From Alphaproteobacteria bacterium (lineage in GTDB: Bacteria > Pseudomonadota > Alphaproteobacteria > RS24), in the NCBI GenBank assembly GCA_949498175.1, contig CATDDF010000033.1, positions 1 to 32,267 of the forward strand: a stretch of 32,267 nucleotides of DNA. The letters run 5' to 3'. The notes under the pieces are model-generated. The model saw only the letters and a program-made list of their open reading frames with translations, searched no databases and was not told the DNA's origin. Below, piece after piece: positions 1-7,837 of the stretch. Both the position numbers and the translations under genes were made by a program. Positions within the stretch are counted from its first letter, which is position 1. Each line of letters begins with the position of its first letter.

Positions 1-120
1 GACGGCTTGGCCGATGTGATGGCCATGCTGGCCGCTGCCAATGAGACGGTCATTCCCATCGGCACATTGGCGCCGCGCAACGGCGAGGCCGTCACCTTCA
101 GTGGGTCCATAAAAGGATGA
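1..120 (+). CDS. purM: Phosphoribosylformylglycinamidine cyclo-ligase (PurM), C-terminal 39 residues
   Basis: Open reading frame running in from the left edge and ending in TGA at 118-120. The translated tail ends GEAVTFSGSIKG, which resembles the C-terminal strand of PurM, the AIR synthetase of de novo purine synthesis. The stop overlaps the purN start in an ATGA junction, and purM-purN is a common operon in proteobacteria. The family call rests on this context plus a short tail, so it is an inference. The gene is truncated only by the window edge. Confidence 0.75.
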   Translation, partial: DGLADVMAMLAAANETVIPIGTLAPRNGEAVTFSGSIKG

Positions 121-710
121 GCGGCAGCCCCGTCAAAATAGCCATTCTCTTTTCCGGTCGCGGCAGCAATATGCAAACTTTGGCGCGCCATATTGCCAAA
201 GCGCATGTGCCCGCTGAATTGGTGCTTACCGTCACCAATCGCCCCGATGCCGGTGGCATTGCGATTTGCAAAGCAGCCGGCATTGCCTGCACGGTGATAG
301 ACCACAAAAGTTTCGACAGCCGCGAGGCGTTTGACGCCAAGCTTGATGAAAAATTGCGCGCCGCCAATATCGATCTGATTTGCTGCGCCGGTTTTATGCG
401 CCTGCTGACGGCAGATTTCGTCAATGGCTGGCCCGACCGCTTGCTCAACATCCACCCGTCACTCTTGCCCAAATATAAAGGGCTGCGCACCCATCAGCGG
501 GCGCTGGAAGCAGGCGATAAAGAGCATGGCTGCACTGTGCATTATATGCGGCCCGAAATGGATGACGGGCCGATTATCGTGCAAAAATCCGTGCCGGTGC
601 TGGCGGGTGACACGCCCGACATGCTGGCCGACCGCGTTATCGAACAAGAGCACATCGCCTACCCGGAGGCGCTGGATATGGTACTAAAAAAAATGGCGGG
701 CACTGCCTAG
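117..710 (+). CDS. purN: Phosphoribosylglycinamide formyltransferase (GAR transformylase)
   Basis: Transfers a formyl group from 10-formyl-tetrahydrofolate to GAR, the third step of purine synthesis, in the cytosol. The 197-residue product has normal family length. It begins with the ILFSGRGSNM phosphate-binding loop (residues 10-19) and carries the catalytic set: Asn111 and His113 in NIHPSLLPKYKG, and Asp149 in EMDDGP. The ATG overlaps the purM stop by ATGA, which implies translational coupling. The 3' end forms part of a hairpin that acts as the terminator of convergent ndk. Confidence 0.97.
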   Translation: MSGSPVKIAILFSGRGSNMQTLARHIAKAHVPAELVLTVTNRPDAGGIAICKAAGIACTVIDHKSFDSREAFDAKLDEKLRAANIDLICCAGFMRLLTADFVNGWPDRLLNIHPSLLPKYKGLRTHQRALEAGDKEHGCTVHYMRPEMDDGPIIVQKSVPVLAGDTPDMLADRVIEQEHIAYPEALDMVLKKMAGTA

Positions 711-723
711 CAGTCCCGCCATT
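686..723 (-). terminator. Rho-independent terminator of ndk
   Basis: A 9-bp stem (692-700 with 715-723), extended by four more pairs (702-705 with 711-714) across one bulged base, is capped by a 5-base loop. Read on the minus strand it is followed by a run of about six to eight U. It lies 23 bases past the ndk stop. On the plus strand no T-run follows, so it mainly serves ndk; it overlaps the last codons of purN. Confidence 0.8.
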
Positions 724-745
724 TCGCATAAAGCCGGGTCGGGAA

Positions 746-1168
746 TTAGCCGACCAATTCGTCATCCGTGAAGAAGAACTCAATCTCTTCCGCTGCCGTT
801 TCCGGTGCGTCGGAGCCGTGCACGGAATTGGCATCAATGCTTTCGGCAAAATCTTTGCGAATGGTGCCTTCATCGGCTTCAGCCGGATTGGTTGCGCCCA
901 TGATTTCACGGTTTTTGGCAATGGCGTTTTCGCCCTCCAAAACCTGCACAACCACCGGGCCGGAGACCATAAAATCGACAAGGTCATTATAAAAAGGACG
1001 CTCTTTATGCACGGCGTAGAAGCCACCGGCCTGTTCGCGCGTCATGTGAATACGTTTGGAAGCGATAATGCGCAGACCATTGCTTTCAAACCGGTCAATG
1101 ATTTTACCGGTCAGATTGCGCTTGGTGGCATCCGGTTTGATGATGGAAAAAGTGCGTTCAATGGCCAT
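746..1168 (-). CDS. ndk: Nucleoside diphosphate kinase
   Basis: Moves the gamma phosphate of NTPs onto NDPs through a phosphohistidine intermediate, balancing cytosolic nucleotide pools. The 140-residue product is standard size. It starts [13 protein letters not shown], with the Lys of the KPD motif, and contains NSVHGSD with the phosphorylated His117 followed by the EEIEFFF tail. A GAGGA ribosome site precedes the ATG. The gene stands alone, with a promoter at 1202-1230 and a hairpin terminator at 686-723, and is convergent with purN. Confidence 0.98.
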   Translation of the reverse strand: MAIERTFSIIKPDATKRNLTGKIIDRFESNGLRIIASKRIHMTREQAGGFYAVHKERPFYNDLVDFMVSGPVVVQVLEGENAIAKNREIMGATNPAEADEGTIRKDFAESIDANSVHGSDAPETAAEEIEFFFTDDELVG

Positions 1169-1201
1169 TGGAAGTTCCTCAACTCTGGTTCATTTGAGGG
1201 T

Positions 1202-1230
1202 CTTATAGGCGGGCTTTTCAGCCTTTGCAA
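1202..1230 (-). promoter_or_regulatory. Sigma70-type promoter of ndk
   Basis: On the minus strand TTGCAA (1230-1225) is separated by exactly 17 bases from TATAAG (1207-1202). This gives four of six and five of six consensus matches. Transcription would start near 1195, leaving a leader of about 27 bases before the ndk ATG at 1168. The -35 element starts just past the stop codon of the upstream disrupted gene. Confidence 0.6.
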
Positions 1231-1231
1231 G

Positions 1232-1621
1232 CTAGGCTTCGTTTTTGAACGACAAATATACAAGCGTCAAACCTGCGCCGCCGAAACCGCCCAAAACATA
1301 CTTCATAATCTCTTCGAGAAGGTCGAATATCGCATCAGCCTGTCCCAACCAAACCAATCCGGCAACAAACAGCAAGAGCATCGATACCAAAATTAAAATG
1401 AACCTTTTGTTGCGAGTTGACACTTTGTCGAATGTCTCTCTTTCCCCAGCTCTGTCTTCTCTTGTAGCTTCTATAGAAGCTAGCGCGACCTCCTTGTGAT
1501 TATCCAAATCAGCGGCTCTGGCTTACAATTCTCGTCGCCTTGTTTCAATCTCCGCCCCCTGAACACGTAACATTTGCTGGAGGGTTTCCTCACTAGGCAA
1601 TTTATTGTCTTCTTTGGACAT
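1232..1621 (-). pseudogene. Small coiled-coil membrane protein gene interrupted by an in-frame TAA
   Basis: Reading from ATG at 1621 (ribosome site GAGG nine bases upstream), the frame gives 32 residues, MSKEDNKLPSEETL... to ...ETRRREL. A TAA follows at 1525-1523, and the same frame then runs on for a further 96 residues to the stop at 1232. Joined, the product would be about 129 residues: a charged, Glu/Arg-rich helix that continues smoothly across the stop, then two hydrophobic segments (roughly KRFILILVSMLLLFVAGLVW and a Gly-rich one near the C-terminus). A restart at TTG 1507 could make a 91-residue piece, but no good ribosome site precedes it. Function unknown. The alternatives are a fresh nonsense mutation, stop-codon readthrough, or a sequencing error. 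Confidence 0.6.
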
Positions 1622-1624
1622 ATT

Positions 1625-1846
1625 TTATGACCTCAAAGAGAAACTTGGCCACTTCCATTCAATACGGAAATACCCAAAATGCTTATCACCCAAACGTGGA
1701 GGGATAAATTTAAAAGACTTTAGGTCCGATTGTCTCTTTTCAAGAATTTCCAAAAATTCTTCAGCCGAGACTTTTTCGGGTTCATCAGCAGCAAAATTCA
1801 AAGTTATCGATTTGGCTGACTTATTTGGTCGAGTGTGGCGCAACAA
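1625..1846 (-). CDS. Hypothetical 73-residue protein with TTG start
   Basis: I do not recognise this protein. It is soluble, with a basic N-terminus (RHTRPNKSAKS), an acidic helix (KVSAEEFLEILEKRQ) and an aromatic, basic C-terminus (FGYFRIEWKWPSFSLRS). No ATG is available, but two consecutive TTG codons (1846, 1843) lie 7 and 10 bases after a perfect AAGGAGG site at 1854-1860, which strongly supports translation from TTG. Its TAA is followed after 3 bases by the ATG of the disrupted coiled-coil gene, so the two form a transcription unit. The stretch is more AT-rich than its neighbours and separates ndk from holC, which suggests acquisition or lineage-specific genes. Confidence 0.6.
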   Translation of the reverse strand: MLRHTRPNKSAKSITLNFAADEPEKVSAEEFLEILEKRQSDLKSFKFIPPRLGDKHFGYFRIEWKWPSFSLRS

Positions 1847-1919
1847 TTGCTAGCCTCCTTATTCTTCTTCTTTGGGAAAGTTTAGCACAGATGTCAGGTT
1901 TATGAAAATATTTCAGCTT

Positions 1920-2381
1920 CTAGGCTTTTTGCTCCCATTTGCCATCTGATGATTGCTGCCAATATGTCAGTTCGTGTCCTGCCTCTTTTAACTCACTCCA
2001 GCGCGCACGGGCGCGCGCCACATTGTCTTCGTCGCGTCCGTCAAACATGAAAACCGTGCGCTCAAATCCGTCAATCGCAGCGCGCTCGGCACCATCAACG
2101 AGAAACAATACATTGGCACTGTTCGGCGTTTCATCTTCGTCGGTCAGCCATATGGGCTGGCTGCCCACATGTTCGTCGAAACGCGCATCACCCTTGGCGG
2201 CGTGGGGCAAAAAAGCGTCATCCCTAAATGTCCAAAGATGGCTGTCTAGTGCCGCAACGCGCTCCGCCGATCCGGCTTGCACAACCGCTTTCCAGCCGCG
2301 CTTCATGGTAGCGTCCAGCAAAAGAGGCAGCGCCTGTTCCAGCGTCTGTTGTTCCAAATGATAGAACAGGACCTCGCTCAT
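1920..2381 (-). CDS. holC: DNA polymerase III chi subunit
   Basis: HolC joins the clamp-loader complex to single-stranded DNA-binding protein at the replication fork. The start chosen is ATG 2381 (MSEVLFYHLEQQTLEQALP), giving 153 residues, the family's usual length; the frame is open further upstream but that part lies inside pepA. Family features are the N-terminal FYHL strand, the LWTFRDDAFLPH segment and the PIWLTDEDE segment. The start overlaps the pepA stop as TAATG, so the two are translationally coupled. PepA-HolC adjacency is typical of proteobacteria. Confidence 0.93.
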   Translation of the reverse strand: MSEVLFYHLEQQTLEQALPLLLDATMKRGWKAVVQAGSAERVAALDSHLWTFRDDAFLPHAAKGDARFDEHVGSQPIWLTDEDETPNSANVLFLVDGAERAAIDGFERTVFMFDGRDEDNVARARARWSELKEAGHELTYWQQSSDGKWEQKA

Positions 2382-3865
2382 TATTTTTCGTAATGCGCCT
2401 TCACCAAACGGTCGAGCAAGCGCACACCATAGCCAGATGCCCATGTTCGGCTGGTTGCACTTTTCGGACTGCCCATAGCCGTGCCGGCAATATCCAAATG
2501 CACCCAGGGCACATTATTGGTAAAGCGCTTCAGAAATTGTGCTGCGGTCGATGAACCGGCATAGCGGCCACCGATATTTTTCATATCGGCATTGGGTGTA
2601 TTTATCATTTTGTCGAAATTGTCATTCATCGGCATACGCCAAACTTTTTCGCCTTCTGCATTGCCGATCTCTGTCAATTGCTCGGCCAAGCGGTCATCGC
2701 TGGCAAACATGCCGGCATAATCTTGCCCCAACGCAATCAAAATGGCGCCGGTCAGTGTCGCCAAATCAATCATGAATTGCGGCTTGAAGCGTTTTTGCGT
2801 GTACCAAAGCGCATCTGCCAAAACGAGACGGCCTTCAGCATCGGTGTTCAACACCTCAATGGTCTGGCCCGACATGGAAGTCACAATATCGCCGGGGCGC
2901 TGCGCGTTTCCGTCCGGCATATTTTCCACCAGCCCAATGACGCCGACCGCATTAACCTTGGCCTTGCGCGAGGCCAATGCATGTATCAGGCCGGTTACGG
3001 CGGCTGCCCCGCCCATATCGCCCTTCATATCTTCCATACCGCCGGCAGGCTTGATGGAGATACCACCCGTATCAAAGCATACCCCTTTGCCGATAAAAGC
3101 GACCGGTTGTTTGGATTTGGCCGCCCCGTTCCACTGCATCACAACCATTTGACTGGGTTGCACACTGCCCTGCCCGACGCCCAACAAAGAGCCCATGCCG
3201 AGTTTTTTCATCTGTGCTTCGCTCAGCACTTCGACCTTCACACCCAATTTGGTCAGCGCTTTGGCGCGCTTGGCAAATTCCGGCGGGGTCAAAATATTTG
3301 ACGGCTCATTGACCAAATCGCGGGCGACAATCGTGCCGTCGGCTATTACCTTCAATTCGGCATAGGCTTTCTTCGCCGCTGTCGCCGCTTTTGTCGCAAC
3401 AGTGAATTTCTTCGGCCCACCGCTTGACTTGTTTTTCGTTTTATAGGTTTCGAATTTATAATCGCGTAAATATGCGCCAACCGCCGCGCGCGCCGCAATC
3501 TCGCCATCAGCGACATTGCTGCCCAACGGCTCAAGGAGAAACGTCACATTGCCTTCTGCCTTTTCTACTGCACCCAGCGCCGTGCCGCCCATTTTCTCGG
3601 CATCAAATGCGCTCAGCTTTTTGCCGTCGCCGACACCCAGCACCACAATACGGTCAAGGTCCGATTTGGCCGGTGCGAGCAAGGCAAACATGGAGGCCGG
3701 TTTACCTTTGAATTTTTTGATTTTGATGGCCTTGCTGATGGCGCCGCCGATTTTCTTATCCAACTGCTTTCCCAAGGCGCCGAGCTTGCCGCCATCGGTT
3801 GCAGTGATGATGAGCGAACCCTTTTCGGGCAATTTATCCGTAGCCAAAGCGATAGAAATGGGCAT
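2381..3865 (-). CDS. pepA: Leucyl aminopeptidase (cytosol aminopeptidase, family M17)
   Basis: A cytosolic two-metal exopeptidase that removes N-terminal residues from peptides. The 494-residue length is normal. The C-terminal catalytic half carries the family hallmarks: GKGVCFDTGGISIKP with the metal-binding Lys and Asp, EDMKGDMGGAA, and the M17 signature NTDAEGRLVLADAL with Asp and Glu ligands. The N-terminal macro-like domain is less conserved. ATG 3865 follows GGAGAAAAAT. It is the first gene of a pepA-holC unit and diverges from surA across 133 bases. Confidence 0.97.
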   Translation of the reverse strand: MPISIALATDKLPEKGSLIITATDGGKLGALGKQLDKKIGGAISKAIKIKKFKGKPASMFALLAPAKSDLDRIVVLGVGDGKKLSAFDAEKMGGTALGAVEKAEGNVTFLLEPLGSNVADGEIAARAAVGAYLRDYKFETYKTKNKSSGGPKKFTVATKAATAAKKAYAELKVIADGTIVARDLVNEPSNILTPPEFAKRAKALTKLGVKVEVLSEAQMKKLGMGSLLGVGQGSVQPSQMVVMQWNGAAKSKQPVAFIGKGVCFDTGGISIKPAGGMEDMKGDMGGAAAVTGLIHALASRKAKVNAVGVIGLVENMPDGNAQRPGDIVTSMSGQTIEVLNTDAEGRLVLADALWYTQKRFKPQFMIDLATLTGAILIALGQDYAGMFASDDRLAEQLTEIGNAEGEKVWRMPMNDNFDKMINTPNADMKNIGGRYAGSSTAAQFLKRFTNNVPWVHLDIAGTAMGSPKSATSRTWASGYGVRLLDRLVKAHYEK

Positions 3866-3998
3866 ATTTTTCTCCGTGCAGCAGAATTTGAAGGTTTATT
3901 GTCAGTCACATTATGGTGTAAAAACTCATGCGTCTATAGCCGTTTTAGGGTATGACGGGGTCTAAGCGCCGCACCTTCGGTGTTTAAATGGGAAAGAA

Positions 3999-5222
3999 AT
4001 GAAAATAATTCGACTGTTATGCATGGCTTTATGTTTCCTCTTGGTCGTCGCCCCCGCTTCGGCGCGCGATGTTGAGGGCATTGCCGCCGTGGTCAATGAT
4101 CAAGTCATTTCCCTGTATGATGTTGACCAGCGCGTCGATTTGTTTTTCGCAACATCGGGAATTGATAAATCACCGGAAATGACCGAGCGGATGCGCGAGC
4201 AAGTTCTTCGCTCTTTGGTCGATGAAAAATTGCAACTGCAGGAAGCTTCCCGCGTCGAAATCGAAATCCAAGAAAATGAGATTGAGCAGCGCATGGCATT
4301 GCTGGCCAAGCAGGACAACCGCACTTTGGACGGCATTAAAGAATTTCTCGAAAAAGAAGCGATTGAAGAAAATACGCTGAAAGCGCAAATTCGCGCCGAA
4401 TTGGCGTGGAATCAATTTGTCCGACGCAGTTTTGGCGGACGTATCAAAGTCGGCGAACAAGAAATTGAAGAACAATATGAAAAAGCCGTGAAAGCGATTA
4501 ACCAAACGCGCTACCTGGTCAGCGAGATATTGCTCAATCTCGACAGCTTCTCAACTGAAGAGCAGGTGCGGCAAATATCGGGCGAAATTGTCAAACAATT
4601 ACAATCAGGCATTTCTTTCCCGGCTGTGGCGCGGCAATTCTCGATTGCGCCGACAGCATCGCAAGGCGGCCAATTGGGCTGGATTTCCGCCGACCAACTC
4701 AATCCACGACTTGCACAAGTGGTGCGGCAAATGCAGCCAGGCCAAATTTCGCCGCCCGTTCCGACAACGGGCGGTGTCTATATTCTTGCTCTGGCCGATA
4801 AGCGGGCCGGCGGCAATGACCCCTCCAAAAACAAATTTGATGTGCTGACGGTAGCCTTTCCCGATTCTGTGAAGCGTCAGCGCATTGATGAATATGTATC
4901 CGATTTCAAAACCTGCCGCCGCGCACAAAACGATGGCAAAAAATTGAAAGCCGATGTCAAACGCAGCGGATTGCAAGAACTTCGTCGCCTGCCCGGTGCG
5001 ACAGCTCTGGCCGTCGCCAATTTGGAAGCCGGTGAAGTCGCCCCTCCCGTGACACAAAACAGCATCACCAATGTCTACATTGTTTGCGACCGTAAAGATG
5101 ATTTGGGCGTTGAAATTTCTCGCGACCAGATTGCGGATAATATTTTCTCGCAACGCATATCCGTGATGGCGCGTCGCCATTTGCGCGACCTGCGCCGCGA
5201 CGCAGTGGTCGAATATCGTTAA
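3999..5222 (+). CDS. surA: Periplasmic peptidyl-prolyl isomerase / outer-membrane protein chaperone SurA
   Basis: SurA escorts unfolded outer-membrane proteins through the periplasm to the BAM complex. A clear Sec signal peptide (KIIRLLCMALCFLLVVAPASA, cleavage near residue 22) is followed by the SurA N-terminal domain (VAAVVNDQVISLYDVDQR-like start) and one parvulin domain at about residues 170-270 (TRYLVSEILLNLD through GVYILALADKR). The C-terminal part is weaker. At 407 residues it is near normal for alphaproteobacteria. It sits 13 bases before rsmA. The usual upstream lptF-lptG-lptD and the intervening pdxA are absent. Confidence 0.93.
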   Translation: MKIIRLLCMALCFLLVVAPASARDVEGIAAVVNDQVISLYDVDQRVDLFFATSGIDKSPEMTERMREQVLRSLVDEKLQLQEASRVEIEIQENEIEQRMALLAKQDNRTLDGIKEFLEKEAIEENTLKAQIRAELAWNQFVRRSFGGRIKVGEQEIEEQYEKAVKAINQTRYLVSEILLNLDSFSTEEQVRQISGEIVKQLQSGISFPAVARQFSIAPTASQGGQLGWISADQLNPRLAQVVRQMQPGQISPPVPTTGGVYILALADKRAGGNDPSKNKFDVLTVAFPDSVKRQRIDEYVSDFKTCRRAQNDGKKLKADVKRSGLQELRRLPGATALAVANLEAGEVAPPVTQNSITNVYIVCDRKDDLGVEISRDQIADNIFSQRISVMARRHLRDLRRDAVVEYR

Positions 5223-5235
5223 GGGATTAGCCACA

Positions 5236-6087
5236 ATGCATGATGACGGCCTGCCTCCGCTGCGCGATGTCATCAACCGTTATGAATTGCGGGCCGATAA
5301 GAAATTCGGGCAAAATTTTATTCTCGACCTCAATGTGACGCGGCGCATTGCACGCCAAGCCGGTGATTTAACCGATTGTGATGTCGTCGAAATTGGCCCC
5401 GGCCCCGGCGGTCTGACACGCGGCCTTTTGATGGAAGACGCGCGCAAAGTTCACGTGATTGAGGCAGACAGCCGATTTATTCCTGCCCTAAAAGAGATTG
5501 CTGAAGCCTATCCCGACCGGCTCAATATTATTGAAGGCGATGCGTTGAAAATCCGACCGCAAGAACTGACCGGCGGGCCGTATCGTATTATTTCCAACCT
5601 TCCCTATAATATCGGCACAGCCTTGCTCACCGGCTGGCTTGACGATGGCTGGCAAAATGGCCTATGGCAGCCTTCATTTTTATCGATGACACTGATGTTC
5701 CAAAAAGAAGTGGCGCAGCGCATCACCGCGCAGGCCGATGACAAGCATTATGGCCGCCTTGCTGTTTTGGCCAATTGGCTTTGTCATACGGAACTGGCCT
5801 TTGAGGTTGACCGGCAGGTTTTTGTGCCACCGCCCAAGGTTACTTCGGCAATTGCGCATCTCGTTCCCCATGCCCAGCCTTTGGCCGAAGCAGACCCTGA
5901 AATGTTGACGCAGTTGACCGCGGCCGCTTTCGGCCAAAGGCGGAAAATGTTGCGCGCCAGCCTGAAACAGATATGCTCTGACCCAATGGCGCTTTTGGCC
6001 GAAGCGGGGATTGACGAAACGTCACGGGCTGAAGTGTTGACGATTGATGATTTTTGCAAGCTGGCACGGCTGCTGCCGAGCCACTGA
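5236..6087 (+). CDS. rsmA: 16S rRNA (adenine1518/1519-N6)-dimethyltransferase
   Basis: RsmA (KsgA) dimethylates two adjacent adenines in helix 45 during 30S maturation. The 283-residue protein has the KKFGQNFILD start, SAM-binding motif I VVEIGPGPGGLTRGLL (near residue 50), acidic loop VIEADSRF, and catalytic motif IV ISNLPYNIGTALL. The C-terminal AAFGQRRKMLRASLK segment contacts rRNA in the family. It begins 13 bases after surA and is followed after 12 bases by an alcohol dehydrogenase, so the three are probably co-transcribed. Confidence 0.97.
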   Translation: MHDDGLPPLRDVINRYELRADKKFGQNFILDLNVTRRIARQAGDLTDCDVVEIGPGPGGLTRGLLMEDARKVHVIEADSRFIPALKEIAEAYPDRLNIIEGDALKIRPQELTGGPYRIISNLPYNIGTALLTGWLDDGWQNGLWQPSFLSMTLMFQKEVAQRITAQADDKHYGRLAVLANWLCHTELAFEVDRQVFVPPPKVTSAIAHLVPHAQPLAEADPEMLTQLTAAAFGQRRKMLRASLKQICSDPMALLAEAGIDETSRAEVLTIDDFCKLARLLPSH

Positions 6088-6099
6088 TTAGGGGGAATT

Positions 6100-7146
6100 A
6101 TGAAAAGCCAAGCAATTACGGAATATGGTGCCGCGCTGGAGGCGGTTGAAAGCGAAACACCTCAGCCGAGCGGCAGCGAAGTGCTGGTTGAAATCAGCCA
6201 TTGCGGTGTTTGTCACTCTGACGTGCATTTTCATGACGGTCATTTCGATATGGGCGGCGGCAATAAGCTTGATGTGCGCGGCGCGCGGCAAACGCCTTTC
6301 ACTTTGGGGCACGAGATTGAAGGCACTGTCATCGCCATTGGCGACGACGTAAAAGACGTCAAAGTCGGTGACCGCCGTGTGATTTACCCATGGATTGGCT
6401 GCGGCGATTGCAATGATTGCAATAATGGCCGCGAGAATTTGTGCAATGGCCGCGCGCTGGGCGTTAATCTCCCAGGCGGTTTTTCAACCCATTGTTTGGT
6501 GCCGCATGAGCGCTACTGCCTGGATGCGGGTGACATTGCGCCGGGTCTCGCCAGCACTTATATGTGTTCGGGCATCACCGCCTATTCAGCGTTGAAATAT
6601 CTCAATACGGGTGACAAGGGTGAATCGGCTCTGATTGTCGGGCTTGGCGGTGTCGGCATGATGGCACTGCAATTCGCATTAGAAATGTTCGACGAAGCGC
6701 CGATTGTCGCTGACCTTGACGACAATAAGCTGCAAGCGGCGATGGGCGCCGGTGCCAAGGCCGCCTATAACCCGAAAACCGAGGGCGATTTAAAAAAACT
6801 GATTGCCGACACGAATGGCGGCGTCGCCGGCGCGGCTGATTTTGTCGGCGCTGAAGGCTCTTTGCAATTTGCCACCGGCGCATTGCGTCGCGGTGGTGAG
6901 GTCAAAATTGTCGGCCTGTTCGGCGGCGCTTTCAGCCAACCGATTCCCATGTTCCCGTTCCGGGCCATGTCAATTGGCGGTTCCATGACCGGCACATTGG
7001 AAGACACGATTGAAATGCTGGAAATTGTCAAAGCCGGTAAAATCAACCCGATACCGGTTGAGACGCGCACCATGTCGGAAGCCAGCCGCACGCTCGACGA
7101 TTTGCGCGAAGGCAATATTATCGGGCGCGTCGTTCTCGAGAATTAG
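6100..7146 (+). CDS. Zinc-dependent alcohol dehydrogenase (MDR family)
   Basis: A 348-residue medium-chain dehydrogenase that should oxidise an alcohol or reduce an aldehyde with NAD(P). Catalytic zinc ligands are visible as Cys38 (HCGVCHSD), His71-Glu72 (GHE) and Cys156. The structural-zinc lobe has Cys101, 104, 107 and 115 in GCGDCNDCNNGRENLC. The Rossmann motif GLGGVGMMA starts near residue 181. An Asp after the second strand (VADLDDNK) suggests NAD preference, which is an inference. The substrate cannot be told from sequence. It ends 11 bases from convergent gmk with no obvious terminator. Confidence 0.9.
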   Translation: MKSQAITEYGAALEAVESETPQPSGSEVLVEISHCGVCHSDVHFHDGHFDMGGGNKLDVRGARQTPFTLGHEIEGTVIAIGDDVKDVKVGDRRVIYPWIGCGDCNDCNNGRENLCNGRALGVNLPGGFSTHCLVPHERYCLDAGDIAPGLASTYMCSGITAYSALKYLNTGDKGESALIVGLGGVGMMALQFALEMFDEAPIVADLDDNKLQAAMGAGAKAAYNPKTEGDLKKLIADTNGGVAGAADFVGAEGSLQFATGALRRGGEVKIVGLFGGAFSQPIPMFPFRAMSIGGSMTGTLEDTIEMLEIVKAGKINPIPVETRTMSEASRTLDDLREGNIIGRVVLEN

Positions 7147-7157
7147 GGGATATCGCG

Positions 7158-7793
7158 CTACAGTGCCTCGCGTAAGGTCTTCACAAAATCGGAGAGGCCG
7201 GTTTGGCGACCGCGCTTCAACCGCTCTGATGTTAAAATGGCTTGCACTTGCGTCAGACTGGCGGCCGCGTCTTCATTGACGATAATATAGTCATATTCAG
7301 GATAATGGCTGATTTCGTCAGACGCTTTGGCCATGCGCGAGGCCACCACATCAGCGCTGTCTTGCGCGCGGCTGTTCAGGCGCTTCTCAAGCTCGGCTGC
7401 GGTCGGCGGCAAAATGAAAATTTTGACCAAATCATCGGCGGCGGCTTCTTGCAATTGCTGTGTGCCTTGCCAGTCAATATCAAACAATACATCGCGGCCT
7501 GTCGCCAGCGCCTCTTCAACCGGCGCGCGCGGCGTGCCGTAATAATTATCGAACACTTTGGCATGCTCCAATAATTCATCGCGATTGCGCATTTCACCAA
7601 AGGCCTGCGTATCGACAAAATGATAATCTTGCCCGTCCGTTTCACCAGGGCGCGGTTTACGCGTCGTCACGGAAACGGACATATTAATATTGCCATCACT
7701 TTCCAAAAGTCCGCGTGCCAAGGTGGTCTTGCCGGCCCCTGAGGGTGAGGACAGAACCAACATTAAACCGCGACGGTTAATGGCTGACGACAT
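7158..7793 (-). CDS. gmk: Guanylate kinase
   Basis: Phosphorylates GMP or dGMP with ATP in nucleotide metabolism. The start used is ATG 7793 (MSSAINRRGLMLVLSS), preceded by an AGAGG site about nine bases upstream; a TTG two codons earlier is less likely. This gives 211 residues. The P-loop is SSPSGAGKTT. The GMP-binding region is SVSVTTRKPRPGETDGQDYHFV, and the lid region follows ILPPTAAELEKRL. It is the last gene of the fabD-to-gmk run, 44 bases after mltG, as in many alphaproteobacteria. Confidence 0.97.
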   Translation of the reverse strand: MSSAINRRGLMLVLSSPSGAGKTTLARGLLESDGNINMSVSVTTRKPRPGETDGQDYHFVDTQAFGEMRNRDELLEHAKVFDNYYGTPRAPVEEALATGRDVLFDIDWQGTQQLQEAAADDLVKIFILPPTAAELEKRLNSRAQDSADVVASRMAKASDEISHYPEYDYIIVNEDAAASLTQVQAILTSERLKRGRQTGLSDFVKTLREAL

Positions 7794-7837
7794 ATGCAAA
7801 CGCCTCTCGAATCAAAATCGCTGGCCTCAACTATAGC

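Noticed and set aside
2678-3301. 207-codon plus-strand frame inside pepA
   Set aside because: It is antisense to the catalytic M17 domain, whose motifs are certain. The plus-strand frame is a shadow.
3866-3998. Promoters in the pepA-surA divergent gap
   Set aside because: Two divergent promoters must exist, but no pair of boxes with good spacing stood out on either strand.
4605-5276. 223-codon minus-strand frame over the end of surA
   Set aside because: Same reason: surA has a clear signal peptide and parvulin domain, and the antisense translation has no recognisable domain.
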